Source of the DNA: JBAXLO01 sp037134755
Lineage (GTDB): Bacteria; Bacteroidota; Bacteroidia; Bacteroidales; JACABE01
NCBI GenBank assembly: GCA_037134755.1
Contig: JBAXLO010000040.1
Span: 1-27,530 of the forward strand
Direction of reading: 5' to 3'
DNA length: 27,530 nucleotides
Shown: positions 7,765-17,418 of the stretch, in pieces
Position numbering within the stretch: position 1 is the stretch's first letter
How the letters are laid out: every line of letters begins with the position of its first letter
Translations under genes and position numbers: made by a program
Notes under the pieces: model-generated
Told to the model about the DNA's origin: nothing
Database searches by the model: none
Seen by the model: only the letters and a program-made list of their open reading frames with translations

Positions 7765-10593
7765 ATGAAAGAAACGTTCTTATCGAAGACTTCACAATAT
7801 ATTATAGATAAATACAAAGATAATACCGAGAAGCTTTGTATTGTTTTGCCAAACCGAAGGGCAAGTTTGTTTTTGAGAAAGCATATAGCAGAGAATCTGG
7901 GTAAGAACATTTGGGCACCTAAGATATTTTCAATCGAAGACTTTATAGAAGCAATTTCTGATTATCGTTTGTCGGATAATGTATCCTTACTATTTCATAT
8001 TTATAAAATCCATCAGGAAATAGAAGGCAAAGATGCCCGCGATTTTGATGACTATATGAGTATGGGTGAGATATTATTACATGATTTTAATGAAACCGAT
8101 CTTTATCTGGTAGATGTTGAAGGAATGTTCAGTTATTTATCTGAAGCCAAAGCAATAAGCTTATGGAATCTTGATGGTCAGGCATTAAGTGAGTTTCAAA
8201 AGAAGTATCTAAAGTTTTATAATTCATTGTTTAGTTATTATGCTAAGCTTAAAAAAGTTTTAGCTTCTCAGAATATTGCTTATCAGGGCATGATGTATAG
8301 GGAGGTGGCAACAAACATCGATCATAAAACTGATAATAATGAATGGGGTAATATAATATTTGCAGGTTTTAATGCACTTACCCGATCAGAAGAAGAGATT
8401 ATAAATTATTTATTAAAAGAAAACAAAGCAGAGATACTCTGGGATGCCGATAAATATTATGTTTCCAATCCAATGCAGGAAGCCGGAAGATTTATAAGGA
8501 AATACATGCAAACATGGCTAAAGCCTGGTTTTAACTGGTTAGAAGATAATTTTGCTTCAGATACAAAAGAGATAAATGTAGTAGGGATAGCACAAAAGAT
8601 TGGTCAGGTGAAATATGCAGGGAGTATCTTGAAAGAATTATACCTAAAGAATGGAAACCTAGATAATACTGCAATTGTTTTAAGTGATGAGAGTCTTTTG
8701 TTGCCTATGCTACATTCCATCCCTCCCGAACTGGAGGAGTTCAATGTTACTATGGGTTTATCTTTTAAGAATACTACTTTGTTCAGTCTGTTTGACAGCA
8801 TTCTCTATTTACATGAAAACAGAATACGTTTAGTACATTCTTCAACTTCTAAAGGATTTTATTATAAAGATATATTAAAAGTACTTTCGCATCCTTATAT
8901 TAAAAAGATACTTGACGTAGATGAGCTTATATCCCGAATATCTAATTCAAATAAGATAAGTTATAAGGCTGAAGAATTATTCTCTAAGTCAGGAGGTGAC
9001 CTTTTTAATGATAATAAATTAAGCTTTATCTTTGATGTTTACGAAAAGTCGGAAGGTTTAATTAATTGTCTTCATAAATTAATAGATATACTAAAACTGC
9101 ATTTGAAGGAAAGTAATGCAGATATGCTTGAGAAAGAATATCTGTATCATTTTGCAAAGTTGTTGTTTAGTTTGAATTCAATTCCTGAGTTGCATCAGTC
9201 ATTCATCAAAATAGAAACATTCCGAAGGATATTTACAAAGTTAGCAGCTGTAGCTACTATTCCTTTTTATGGAGAACCTTTAAAAGGTTTGCAGGTGATG
9301 GGGATGCTTGAAACCAGAACTCTGGACTTTGATAATGTTATTCTCCTTTCGGTAAACGAGGGGATATTGCCTTCGTCAAGCCTTGCTAACTCTTTTATTC
9401 CTTTAGATATTAAAAAGGAATTTGGGTTACCTGTATATCAGGATAAAGATGCAGTGTTTGGATACCATTTTTATCGTTTGTTGCAACGAGCTACTACAGC
9501 ATATATAATCTATAATACGGAGAGTGATGATTTCTCAGGTGGTGATAAAAGTAGATTTATTTATCAACTTATACACGAACTCTCAGCATTTAATCCAAAT
9601 ATTAAGATAAATGAAACTTTGATGAACGTAAGAATTTCATCAGAGATTGATAAGCTACCAATAGTTATTGATAAAGACGAAACTATCAATTCTATATTGT
9701 TGAATAGAGCTACAAAAGGATTTTCAGCAAGTGCTTTGAATACATATATTAATTGTAGTTTGCAGTTTTACTTAAAGTATATTGCTAATATACAAGAGCC
9801 AGAAGAAGTGGAAGGTGTAATAGAAGCTAATACTCTAGGATCTGTTATTCATGCGGTCTTGAATGAGCTTTTCCTCCCAAACGTAAATCAAGTGCTTACT
9901 TTAGAGATGATAGATTTAATGCTCCCTAAGGTTGATAAACTTGTGATAGATAAATTTAAAGATATTTATGTTGATGGTGATATCTCTTTCGGAGTAAACC
10001 TGCTGACTTCACAGATGGCTGCAGTTTATGTTAATAATTATCTATCTTTTGAGAAGACTGAGATTCTTAAATATAAAAAAGAAGGACGTTTAATAACAGT
10101 TAAGTCTCTTGAAGAAAAGTATGAAACAATAGTTGATATTAAAGTTGATAATAATAAGATTCAACCTGTAAAACTACTTGGATTTATTGATAGAGTTGAT
10201 TTTACAGGAAGCACAATCAATGTAACCGATTATAAGACCGGCAAAACTGATAAAAATGAACTTAAAGTAGAGGCTCCTTTAGATATTATCTCTGAAAGTA
10301 AGTATGCTAAAGGCTTTCAACTATTGATGTACGCTTTTCTATATTCAAAAGAGAATCCAGACAATAACTTTCCAATTGAAACAGGTATTGTTTCGTTTAG
10401 AAGTCTTGCAAATGGCTTTATGAAATTAAGTATTTCAGGTGAAGATGTGATCTCAAAGAGTACTTTAAATATGTTTGAAGATCTATTGAAACAATTACTA
10501 TCTGATATATTTAATCCTTCGCTTTCTTTTTATCAAACTGAAATAACAGACAACTGTAAATATTGTATTTACAAAGAGATTTGTGGCAAGTAA
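7765..10593 (+). CDS. AddB-like PD-(D/E)xK nuclease with Fe-S staple
   Basis: 942 residues, somewhat shorter than Bacillus AddB. The N-terminal part (LCIVLPNRRASLFLRKHIA) occupies the place of helicase motif I but lacks the Walker A GxGKT, so this half looks like an inactivated helicase that may scan DNA. The C-terminal third is a RecB-type nuclease. It has H696 (GSVIHAVL), D809/D812 (GFIDRVD), D822-Y823-K824 in VTDYKTGK, and a following GFQLLMYA motif. The Fe-S staple is C664 (INCSLQFY) with C931, C934 and C940 at the very C-terminus. In known systems AddB works with the AddA helicase-nuclease to process double-strand breaks for RecA loading. No AddA follows here; the next gene belongs to a different unit. 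The spacing of 15 bases after the nucleotidyltransferase indicates co-transcription. Confidence 0.85.
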   Translation: MKETFLSKTSQYIIDKYKDNTEKLCIVLPNRRASLFLRKHIAENLGKNIWAPKIFSIEDFIEAISDYRLSDNVSLLFHIYKIHQEIEGKDARDFDDYMSMGEILLHDFNETDLYLVDVEGMFSYLSEAKAISLWNLDGQALSEFQKKYLKFYNSLFSYYAKLKKVLASQNIAYQGMMYREVATNIDHKTDNNEWGNIIFAGFNALTRSEEEIINYLLKENKAEILWDADKYYVSNPMQEAGRFIRKYMQTWLKPGFNWLEDNFASDTKEINVVGIAQKIGQVKYAGSILKELYLKNGNLDNTAIVLSDESLLLPMLHSIPPELEEFNVTMGLSFKNTTLFSLFDSILYLHENRIRLVHSSTSKGFYYKDILKVLSHPYIKKILDVDELISRISNSNKISYKAEELFSKSGGDLFNDNKLSFIFDVYEKSEGLINCLHKLIDILKLHLKESNADMLEKEYLYHFAKLLFSLNSIPELHQSFIKIETFRRIFTKLAAVATIPFYGEPLKGLQVMGMLETRTLDFDNVILLSVNEGILPSSSLANSFIPLDIKKEFGLPVYQDKDAVFGYHFYRLLQRATTAYIIYNTESDDFSGGDKSRFIYQLIHELSAFNPNIKINETLMNVRISSEIDKLPIVIDKDETINSILLNRATKGFSASALNTYINCSLQFYLKYIANIQEPEEVEGVIEANTLGSVIHAVLNELFLPNVNQVLTLEMIDLMLPKVDKLVIDKFKDIYVDGDISFGVNLLTSQMAAVYVNNYLSFEKTEILKYKKEGRLITVKSLEEKYETIVDIKVDNNKIQPVKLLGFIDRVDFTGSTINVTDYKTGKTDKNELKVEAPLDIISESKYAKGFQLLMYAFLYSKENPDNNFPIETGIVSFRSLANGFMKLSISGEDVISKSTLNMFEDLLKQLLSDIFNPSLSFYQTEITDNCKYCIYKEICGK

Positions 10594-10679
10594 AAGGCGA
10601 TTACAAAAAATAAGTATAATTTAAGAAATATTTAACTAAATACATCTCAGGTTTATTAGGAATAGTTTAAAACATGTTG

Positions 10680-10687
10680 TATTTTTG
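10680..10687 (+). promoter_or_regulatory. -7 element for the first PNGase F-like gene
   Basis: TATTTTTG fits TAnnTTTG. No TTG is found at the -33 position. The implied 5' untranslated region is about 125 bases, longer than for the other genes here. The region just before the ATG is A/T-rich without a Shine-Dalgarno sequence, as is usual in this phylum. Confidence 0.45.
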
Positions 10688-10819
10688 TAGTCTGAATTAT
10701 TAACCTAGTTTTATAAAAAAACAATTAGTAAAGAACCGTTTAATAATTGATAAATTATATAATAAAGATGTACATTTGAATTAATTCAATTTTTTAATAA
10801 CAAATAAATAAATAATGTC

Positions 10820-13348
10820 ATGAAGTATTTACTCTTTAAATTTAGTTTAATTTTTTTATTCCTTTCCCTTTTTGTTTTCAATCAGGCAAAGGCTCAAACA
10901 AATCAGTATTTAGAATTTGATGGCACTAACGATCACGTTACTGTTAACAATGCATCTGCATTAGTTGCCGGTGCAACGGCAATGTCAATGACTGGATGGT
11001 TTTATGATAACAATCTTAATTATGGTCAAGGTCTAATGGGATTTCGTGGGACCAATTCAACTTTCTATATGATAACATTGGCTTCCGGTAAAATTGAAGA
11101 TCGTTTTGTTACTTCAACAGGCACCACTTATGAACCACCAGTACCTAACGGCACAATGATTCCTAATATATGGCAGCATTTTGCATTAGTATACGATGGT
11201 ACCAATGCTTACTTTTATTTAAACGGTGTACAAGTGGCTACCGTAGCAGCATCAGGAACTTATACAACAGCTGCTGATGTTGGATTTGAAATAGGTTATA
11301 GCCCTTGTGCTGTTGCTCCAAACTTTTATTATAATGGAGGAATTGATGAAGTTTCCTTATGGAAAAAAGCCTTGACTCCAGGTGATATTCATAACATAAT
11401 GAATCATGAGATAGGTGTGGATACTGCTACTGCACAAGGTTTATTATTATATTATAAATTTAATCAAGGTGTTCCGGCTGCTGATAATACAAGTATAACT
11501 ACTCTTCATAATGAAGTTGCTGCTAATTCACCTCTTTATGATGGAACTCTAAATAACTTTGCTATGACTGGTACTACTTCAAATTTTGAAGGGACAATAG
11601 ATACATCTTCTCAAATTATTACATTTCCAACATTACATACTAAATTAATTAGTTCACCTCCATTTAAATTAGATGCTACTACTACTTCAAATTTACCTAT
11701 AATTTATACAATAGTATCAGGTCCTGCAACTATAAGTAATGATACTGTACATTTAGCTGGCACTGCCGGTACAGTTGTTGTCAGAGCATCTCAGCCTGGT
11801 AATGCACAATATGATTCAGCGGCATCAGTCGTAAATTCGTTTGATGTTGTTGATCCTAATCAAAATCTTCCTATTGTTGATCCACGTCATCCTTTAGCTG
11901 GAAATGTATATGTAACTGCACCTCTTTCAAAAATACAATTAGCTGCTGTTGCTTCAATAAATTATTCTGATTTGTTTTCAGTTCAGTCAATAAGTTTTAA
12001 AGTTGATGGTGGTACACCAATACCTGCAACTAGTTTCCAGAACGGACATTATACTGCTTGGTGGCTTCCTGCCAGTTATGGTGCACATGTAATACAGATA
12101 TTAGCTACAAATAATTTTGGCGCAGTTGGTACAACAACAGTAAATGTAAATATTATCGCTAATTCAGTTGATACAACTGTTACAGCATATAGTAATGTAT
12201 GGTTAAGCTCTGGAGGTTTTACCTCAATAGTTGATGGAAATCTACCTTCTTTTGTTGGTGCTTATGATACAATATTAGCAACTTTATCTGTAACATGCCC
12301 AACAGGCGGTTGCGGTGCATGGGATCATACTGCAAGTCTTGAGGCAAAGAGTCATGAAGGAAACTGGTTTGAAATTATTCGTTATATTACTCCATATGCT
12401 ACTGCTTGTACTCATAAGATTGCTCTAACTGATTACGAATCTTTATTAAAAGGAAAAGTTACTTTCAGACTTACATGCCCTACCGGTGATAATGGTTATC
12501 TTTATACTTTAACTTTAAATTATAAATCAGGAACTCCTCCTCATAAATATAGTCAGGTTACTAATGTTTGGGAAAATAATTATGATTTTGGACATTATGG
12601 TGCTCTTCAACCAGTAAGTATCTATAATTATACATATCCTGCAAATGTATTATCATCAAAGATAAAACTTGTTTCTACAGGCCATATGGGTCCAAATAAC
12701 ACAAGTAATGCAGCCGAATTTTATGATGCCACTCATCATATTCATGTAAACAATGTTGATAGTTTTGCTCAACACAATTGGGTAACATGTAACCCAAATC
12801 CTGATAATTGTACAAATCAAGCAGGTACTTGGCAATACAGTCGTGCAGGTTGGTGTCCTGGATCCATTGCAAAACCTTATGATTATGATATGACAACATA
12901 TATTTCAAGCGGTCATTTGAATTTACAATATATATTTTACCCGGGATACGTTGATCAATGTAGTGCTTTTTATCCAGGATGTGTAACAAGTTCAAGTTGT
13001 ACTTGTTCTGATGGTCTTAATCCTTTCTTGGATGTAGATTGTAATTTAATTAACTTCTACGATGTTCCACCAACTGATCCTTTAATGAATTCTGTTATAG
13101 AAGCAAAAGATTTTGGAATTGCAGTTTATCCTAATCCTTCTAATGGTATGTTTAATCTATCATCAAATAATAAACCAGACAAAGTTTGTGATGTTAAAAT
13201 CTATAATTTGATGGGTAATGTTGTTAAAGAATTCCAATGGAATGGCGAAAACACAACATTTAATCTTTCAAATAGCGCTTCAGGTGTTTATATTATGAAA
13301 GTTAGTAATAACACTAAAGTTGAGATTAAAAAGCTAATGGTTCGTTAA
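10820..13348 (+). CDS. secreted PNGase F-like protein 1 (LamG, Ig-like, PNGase F N and C domains, T9SS tail)
   Basis: 842 residues. It has a signal peptide 1-25 (cleavage near AKA|Q) and a LamG-like jellyroll at about 27-230 (MTGWFY, WQHFALVYDG, GGIDEVSLWKKAL). An Ig-like domain follows at about 260-350 and a second, Big_7-like one at about 350-450 (GHYTAWWLP, IQILATNNFGA). The region 450-750 aligns by eye with both domains of peptide-N-glycosidase F, the amidase that releases N-glycans from Asn. CPTGGCGAWD gives D502 for catalytic Asp60. EGNWFEIIRYITPY matches GEWYEIGRFITPY. NAAEFYDATHHI gives E633 for Glu206. SRAGWCPGS matches DRAGWCPGM. The Glu118 position is Pro554. The Cys pair around Glu206 in PNGase F is absent, and an extra Cys-rich segment (CVTSSSCTC) lies near 720-731. 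Residues 763-842 are a T9SS type A sorting domain (YPNPSNGMF, KKLMVR). Glycan release is likely but unproven. Confidence 0.85.
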   Translation: MKYLLFKFSLIFLFLSLFVFNQAKAQTNQYLEFDGTNDHVTVNNASALVAGATAMSMTGWFYDNNLNYGQGLMGFRGTNSTFYMITLASGKIEDRFVTSTGTTYEPPVPNGTMIPNIWQHFALVYDGTNAYFYLNGVQVATVAASGTYTTAADVGFEIGYSPCAVAPNFYYNGGIDEVSLWKKALTPGDIHNIMNHEIGVDTATAQGLLLYYKFNQGVPAADNTSITTLHNEVAANSPLYDGTLNNFAMTGTTSNFEGTIDTSSQIITFPTLHTKLISSPPFKLDATTTSNLPIIYTIVSGPATISNDTVHLAGTAGTVVVRASQPGNAQYDSAASVVNSFDVVDPNQNLPIVDPRHPLAGNVYVTAPLSKIQLAAVASINYSDLFSVQSISFKVDGGTPIPATSFQNGHYTAWWLPASYGAHVIQILATNNFGAVGTTTVNVNIIANSVDTTVTAYSNVWLSSGGFTSIVDGNLPSFVGAYDTILATLSVTCPTGGCGAWDHTASLEAKSHEGNWFEIIRYITPYATACTHKIALTDYESLLKGKVTFRLTCPTGDNGYLYTLTLNYKSGTPPHKYSQVTNVWENNYDFGHYGALQPVSIYNYTYPANVLSSKIKLVSTGHMGPNNTSNAAEFYDATHHIHVNNVDSFAQHNWVTCNPNPDNCTNQAGTWQYSRAGWCPGSIAKPYDYDMTTYISSGHLNLQYIFYPGYVDQCSAFYPGCVTSSSCTCSDGLNPFLDVDCNLINFYDVPPTDPLMNSVIEAKDFGIAVYPNPSNGMFNLSSNNKPDKVCDVKIYNLMGNVVKEFQWNGENTTFNLSNSASGVYIMKVSNNTKVEIKKLMVR

Positions 13349-13373
13349 TATCAATCAGTTAATCAATATAAGA

Positions 13374-13411
13374 AGAGCTTTCATCATTCATTTGATGAAA
13401 GCTCTTTTTTT
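13374..13411 (+). terminator. Rho-independent terminator of PNGase F-like gene 1
   Basis: Perfect 13-bp stem AGAGCTTTCATCA (13374-13386) with its complement (13393-13405), a six-base loop, and a run of seven or more T. It resembles the hairpins after the three other paralogs. Confidence 0.88.
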
Positions 13412-14574
13412 ATCCTTACTTCCCATTCTGAAAACAAACAGGAATAAGAGTCTAACTTTTATCAACAATAAGATTCTTAACAAAAGTATTATTACACACC
13501 GTACTTCCAATCCTATGGCGTAGGTTTGTGTTTTTTCTGCTTTAACCTTTGGCAGGAATGGTTTGGTGACCTATAATTGAGTTGTTATTATAATTAACAA
13601 GAAGGTTAGTATATATCTGTGAGCTCTTACATTTATTAATTAATCAGAGGTTACAAATAATTATGCAATCAATAGTTTTAAGTCTATTCTTGTTAATATT
13701 AAATAAAATAGAATTTTAAATAATATTAATATGAAATAGAACAATTTATCAATAAACTTAAATAACTTGTTTATTTATTTTATTCAATAAATATAATATA
13801 TTATCGATATAGTATAAATAGATATTATCATAATTAAATATCTAATATAATGTATTTAATATATTGATAATATAATAATATATCATATAATTTAAATATA
13901 ATATTGTATTTCACATATTGAATTATTTATATCCTAAATTAATTATACCATTCCATAAATTAATTTTACCATCTCTAAAAAGATATAGCAAATTAAATAT
14001 AAGATATATCATATATAAATATAGAAACATGATAATATATATTAGAAATAAGATAATAAATATTGGAAATAAGATAATATATATTAGAAATAGAATATAT
14101 AATATAGGATATAGAATATTTAATATAAGATATAATATAATATATTTAAGTAATACTATAAATAATAATATTAATAGGATAATATATTAGCATATTTAAT
14201 CTTATTACTATTTAATTTATTATTAAATGCCAAATATATAGAATAATTGGTGTATTATAAGATATGAAAAAATTATGTTTGGAGATTAATACTCTATTTT
14301 ATAAAGTTGTTAACTTACAAATAAGCAACAATACACCCATATCAACAATCAAAATCAGCAGAATTCAGATAGCTTTCGCTCTATATGCTCTCAACACATA
14401 AATTATAGGACTCTTGATAAAAATGGCGACAAAATATCAAGTGTTTTTATTACTTAAAGTGATAAGTCAAGGAGTCGTTATATACTGATTACTGATAAAT
14501 GTTTTCATATCATTAATTCTTGATAAGTAATCTTGGGGAATTTTCTTATTAATATTAATGATTTGTTAAATTTT
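13412..14574. other. 1.2-kb spacer without convincing genes, with an extremely AT-rich core
   Basis: No supported coding sequence is seen. The first part (about 13420-13660) has ordinary composition and no recognisable element. From about 13680 to 14260 the DNA is almost all A and T; several 60-base lines hold only six or seven G or C. Within 14030-14190 nearly all of these are G on the plus strand, in degenerate repeats based on ATTAGAAATAAGATAATA. A partial A/T inverted repeat lies near 13694-13730. The last part (about 14280-14570) returns to normal composition with nothing identifiable. The equivalent spacer between paralogs 2 and 3 is only about 180 bases, so this looks like inserted or expanded material. 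Confidence 0.6.
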
Positions 14575-14605
14575 TTGTAGTTTCTTAAATTATATTGTAT
14601 ATTTG
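14575..14605 (+). promoter_or_regulatory. promoter of PNGase F-like gene 2
   Basis: TTG at 14575-14577 and TATATTTG at 14598-14605 are separated by 20 bases, close to the 19-base Bacteroidota spacing. The implied leader is about 80 bases. Confidence 0.6.
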
Positions 14606-14688
14606 CATTTTATTTTATCAATCTATATTTATAAAATAGTTTTAATTAAAAACAATATTAAATAAATAATTAATTAAACATATATGTA

Positions 14689-17235
14689 ATGAAAAAGTTA
14701 TTCTTTAAATTTAGTTTAGTTTTTTTAATCCTTTCCCTTTTTGCATTCAATCAGGCAAGGTCGCAATCAAATCAGTATTTGGAATTCGGTGGCTATAACT
14801 CCACTGCTACTCCTCCGGTTGGTAATTATGTTTCTACTCCAAATGCATCTACATTAATTGCTGGAGGAAATGCCGTATCAATGACAGGATGGTTTTATAC
14901 TAATGCCTTAGGATATGGACAAGGCTTGATGGGATTCCGTTCGAGTGGCGTGACTTTTTATTTGGTATCAGTAGGCGATGGTAGTAAAATTGAAGATCGT
15001 ATTACAAATGCTGCCGGAACACTTTACGAACCGGTTTGTCCAACAGGAACACTGATTCCTAATATGTGGCAACATTATGCATTTGTTTTCGATGGAACAC
15101 ATGCTTATCTTTATGTAAATGCTACTTTAGTTGCTAGTATAGCAGCCACAGGAACGTTGCCTACTACAACTACAGCACCTTTAATATTAGGTTGGAGTCC
15201 TTGTTCTGGATATAATTTCTATTTCACAGGAGGTATTGACGAAGTGTCTTTATGGAATAAAGCCTTGACTCAATCTCAGATTCAGAACATAATGAATAAT
15301 GAAATAGCTGATACAGCTCAAGGATTGAAGATATATTATAAGTGTAACCAAGGTGTTCCTGGTGGTGATAACACAGCCATCACTAAGCTTCATTCTGAAG
15401 TTAATTCTCCAACTTATGATGGAGTTATAACTAATTTTACTATGATTGGCAATACTTCTAATTTCCTTGGAACTGTTGATACTTCATCACAGGTTATTAA
15501 CTTTCCTCCAATTCCAAACAAACTTATCACAGCTCCTACTTTTAAATTAAATGCAACTTCTACATCAGGGTTGCCTATAACTTATACTGTTGTTTCGGGT
15601 CCTGTAACTATAGTTGGTGGTGATAGTGTAAAACTTACTGGTGCTGCCGGTGCAGTGTCAATCAAAGCTGCACAACCCGGAAATGCACAATATGATTCAG
15701 CTGCTTCGGTTATTAATACATTTAATGTTGTAGATCCTAACGTAAACGTTCCTATTATTGATCCACGTCATCCACTAGCAGGAGATGTTTATATGCCAAC
15801 ACTTTCAAAGATACAATTAGCAGCAATGGCTTCTATTAATTACACTGATATCTTTTCAGTACAGGGCTTATATTATAAAATAGATGGAACTGATAGTATA
15901 ACAACTACTAATTACCAAAATGGATGCTACACTGCATGGTGGTTGCCTTCTTCTTATGGTAATCATACTATTCAAATATTTTCAACAAACAACTATGGTG
16001 CTGTTGGCTCTATTACATATACTGTTAATATTACAGCTACAGCTCCCGATACAACTTTTACAGCCTTTTCCGGCGTTATAAATAATGACGTTTCTGTTCA
16101 GACTGTGACTATTAATGGTTGTGTGCTTCCTTCTTATATTGGTGCTTATGATACTATTATTGCTACTTTAACAGTGTCATGTCCTCCTGGTGGATGTGGT
16201 GCATGGGATTATGTAAGAAGTGTTAGAGCTCAAAGTCATGAAGGCAATTGGTTTGAAATTATTCGTTATGTTACCCCTTATGGTACTCCTTGTTCTCATA
16301 AAATAAATCTTGCTGATTATATGTCAATACTATGTGGTAAAGTTAATTTTGTAATAACAGGTGGTATAGATAATGGCTATAATTATGCTTTAAAGTTTGA
16401 GTACAAACCAGGTGCTCCTCCTCATAAATATAGTCAAGTTACTCAGATTTGGGAAAACAACTATAATTTTGGATATTATCCACAACTTCAACCGGTAAGT
16501 ATTTCTAATTACACTTACCCTGTCGGTGTAGCGACTTCTAAACTAAAGCTTATCTCTACAGGTCATGGCGGAGGAACCAATAATACCGGCAATGCTGCAG
16601 AGTTTTATGACGCTACTCATCATATTCATATTAATAGTGTAGATAGTTTTGCTCAACACAACTGGACAACATGTAATCCTAATCCTGACGGGTGTACAAA
16701 TCAAGCCGGTACTTGGCAATATAGTCGTGCAGGCTGGTGTCCCGGTTCTATAGCTCATCCTTTTGATTATGATCTTACAACTTATATAGCAGCTAATAAT
16801 ATTGCAATACAGTATGTATTTTATCCTGGATATATTGATATGTGTAATACATCATATCCTCCATGTGTTTCAGGTACTACATGTCCTAGTTGTAGTGGCG
16901 GAACAATTCCTGTGCTGGATGTAGATTGTAATCTGGTTAATTTCTTTGATAATCCTCCGGGTAATCCTGCAATGCAAGCTATAAAAGAAATAAAAGACTT
17001 TGGTATTGCTGTATATCCAAATCCTTCAAATGGTATGTTTAATCTAACAGCAAATAATAAACCTGAAAATGTTTGTGATGTTACAATTTACAATTTGATG
17101 GGCAATCTTGTAAAAGAATTTCAATGGAATGGTGAAAACACTACTTTCAATCTTTCTAACAATGCTGCCGGTATCTATATTATGAAAGTTAGTAATAAAG
17201 ATAAGGTTGAAATCAAAAAGCTAATGGTTCGTTAA
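14689..17235 (+). CDS. secreted PNGase F-like protein 2 (same architecture as protein 1)
   Basis: 848 residues with the same domain order as the first paralog: signal peptide (MKKLFFKFSLVFLILSLFAF, cleaved near ARS|Q), LamG-like jellyroll, two Ig-like domains, PNGase F-like N and C domains, and a T9SS tail. CPPGGCGAWDY places the Asp60 counterpart at D507. NAAEFYDATHHI places the Glu206 counterpart at E638. The Glu118 position is Gly (in VITGGIDNGY). THHIHIN and SRAGWCPGS are kept. The late Cys-rich segment reads CVSGTTCPSC, a type shared with paralog 3 but not with 1 and 4. The last 75 codons and the 3' region are nearly identical in DNA to paralog 3. The gene has its own promoter and terminator. 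The predicted role is an exported N-glycan amidase or a glycoprotein-binding derivative of one. Confidence 0.85.
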   Translation: MKKLFFKFSLVFLILSLFAFNQARSQSNQYLEFGGYNSTATPPVGNYVSTPNASTLIAGGNAVSMTGWFYTNALGYGQGLMGFRSSGVTFYLVSVGDGSKIEDRITNAAGTLYEPVCPTGTLIPNMWQHYAFVFDGTHAYLYVNATLVASIAATGTLPTTTTAPLILGWSPCSGYNFYFTGGIDEVSLWNKALTQSQIQNIMNNEIADTAQGLKIYYKCNQGVPGGDNTAITKLHSEVNSPTYDGVITNFTMIGNTSNFLGTVDTSSQVINFPPIPNKLITAPTFKLNATSTSGLPITYTVVSGPVTIVGGDSVKLTGAAGAVSIKAAQPGNAQYDSAASVINTFNVVDPNVNVPIIDPRHPLAGDVYMPTLSKIQLAAMASINYTDIFSVQGLYYKIDGTDSITTTNYQNGCYTAWWLPSSYGNHTIQIFSTNNYGAVGSITYTVNITATAPDTTFTAFSGVINNDVSVQTVTINGCVLPSYIGAYDTIIATLTVSCPPGGCGAWDYVRSVRAQSHEGNWFEIIRYVTPYGTPCSHKINLADYMSILCGKVNFVITGGIDNGYNYALKFEYKPGAPPHKYSQVTQIWENNYNFGYYPQLQPVSISNYTYPVGVATSKLKLISTGHGGGTNNTGNAAEFYDATHHIHINSVDSFAQHNWTTCNPNPDGCTNQAGTWQYSRAGWCPGSIAHPFDYDLTTYIAANNIAIQYVFYPGYIDMCNTSYPPCVSGTTCPSCSGGTIPVLDVDCNLVNFFDNPPGNPAMQAIKEIKDFGIAVYPNPSNGMFNLTANNKPENVCDVTIYNLMGNLVKEFQWNGENTTFNLSNNAAGIYIMKVSNKDKVEIKKLMVR

Positions 17236-17258
17236 TCTAAATCATATTTATAATAATG

Positions 17259-17301
17259 GAAGAGTCTTTATCAAGCAATTGATAAAGGCTCTTCTGTTTT
17301 T
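17259..17301 (+). terminator. terminator of PNGase F-like gene 2
   Basis: GAAGAGTCTTTATC (17259-17272) pairs with GATAAAGGCTCTTC (17281-17294) with one G-T wobble across an eight-base loop, then a T-rich tail. It is nearly the same sequence as the terminator after paralog 3. Confidence 0.82.
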
Positions 17302-17323
17302 ACGAAATTATTATTAATAATTG

Positions 17324-17352
17324 TTGAATGTTATATTGATTTTGTATCTTTG
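17324..17352 (+). promoter_or_regulatory. promoter of PNGase F-like gene 3
   Basis: TTG at 17324-17326 is 18 bases from TATCTTTG at 17345-17352, an exact -7 consensus. The leader would be about 60 bases. The promoter sits just 30 bases after the previous terminator. Confidence 0.65.
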
Positions 17353-17418
17353 CATGTTTTTAATCAATCTTAAATAATAAAATGGTCTTATTTTAGTACA
17401 ACAATTAATTAATATATA

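Noticed and set aside
12675..12995. 106-codon minus-strand frame inside PNGase F-like gene 1
   Set aside because: It is a shadow frame opposite a well-supported coding region, with His/Tyr/Leu-rich composition typical of an antisense reading.
13490..13580. Possible insertion-sequence remnant with higher GC and short inverted motifs (CCTATGGCGTAGG)
   Set aside because: No transposase fragment, terminal repeats or target duplication could be seen.
13918..14190. 90-codon open frame rich in Ile, Tyr, Asn and Arg
   Set aside because: It lies within the AT-extreme island; its composition follows from A/T-only repeats, and it has no promoter, domain or normal codon use.
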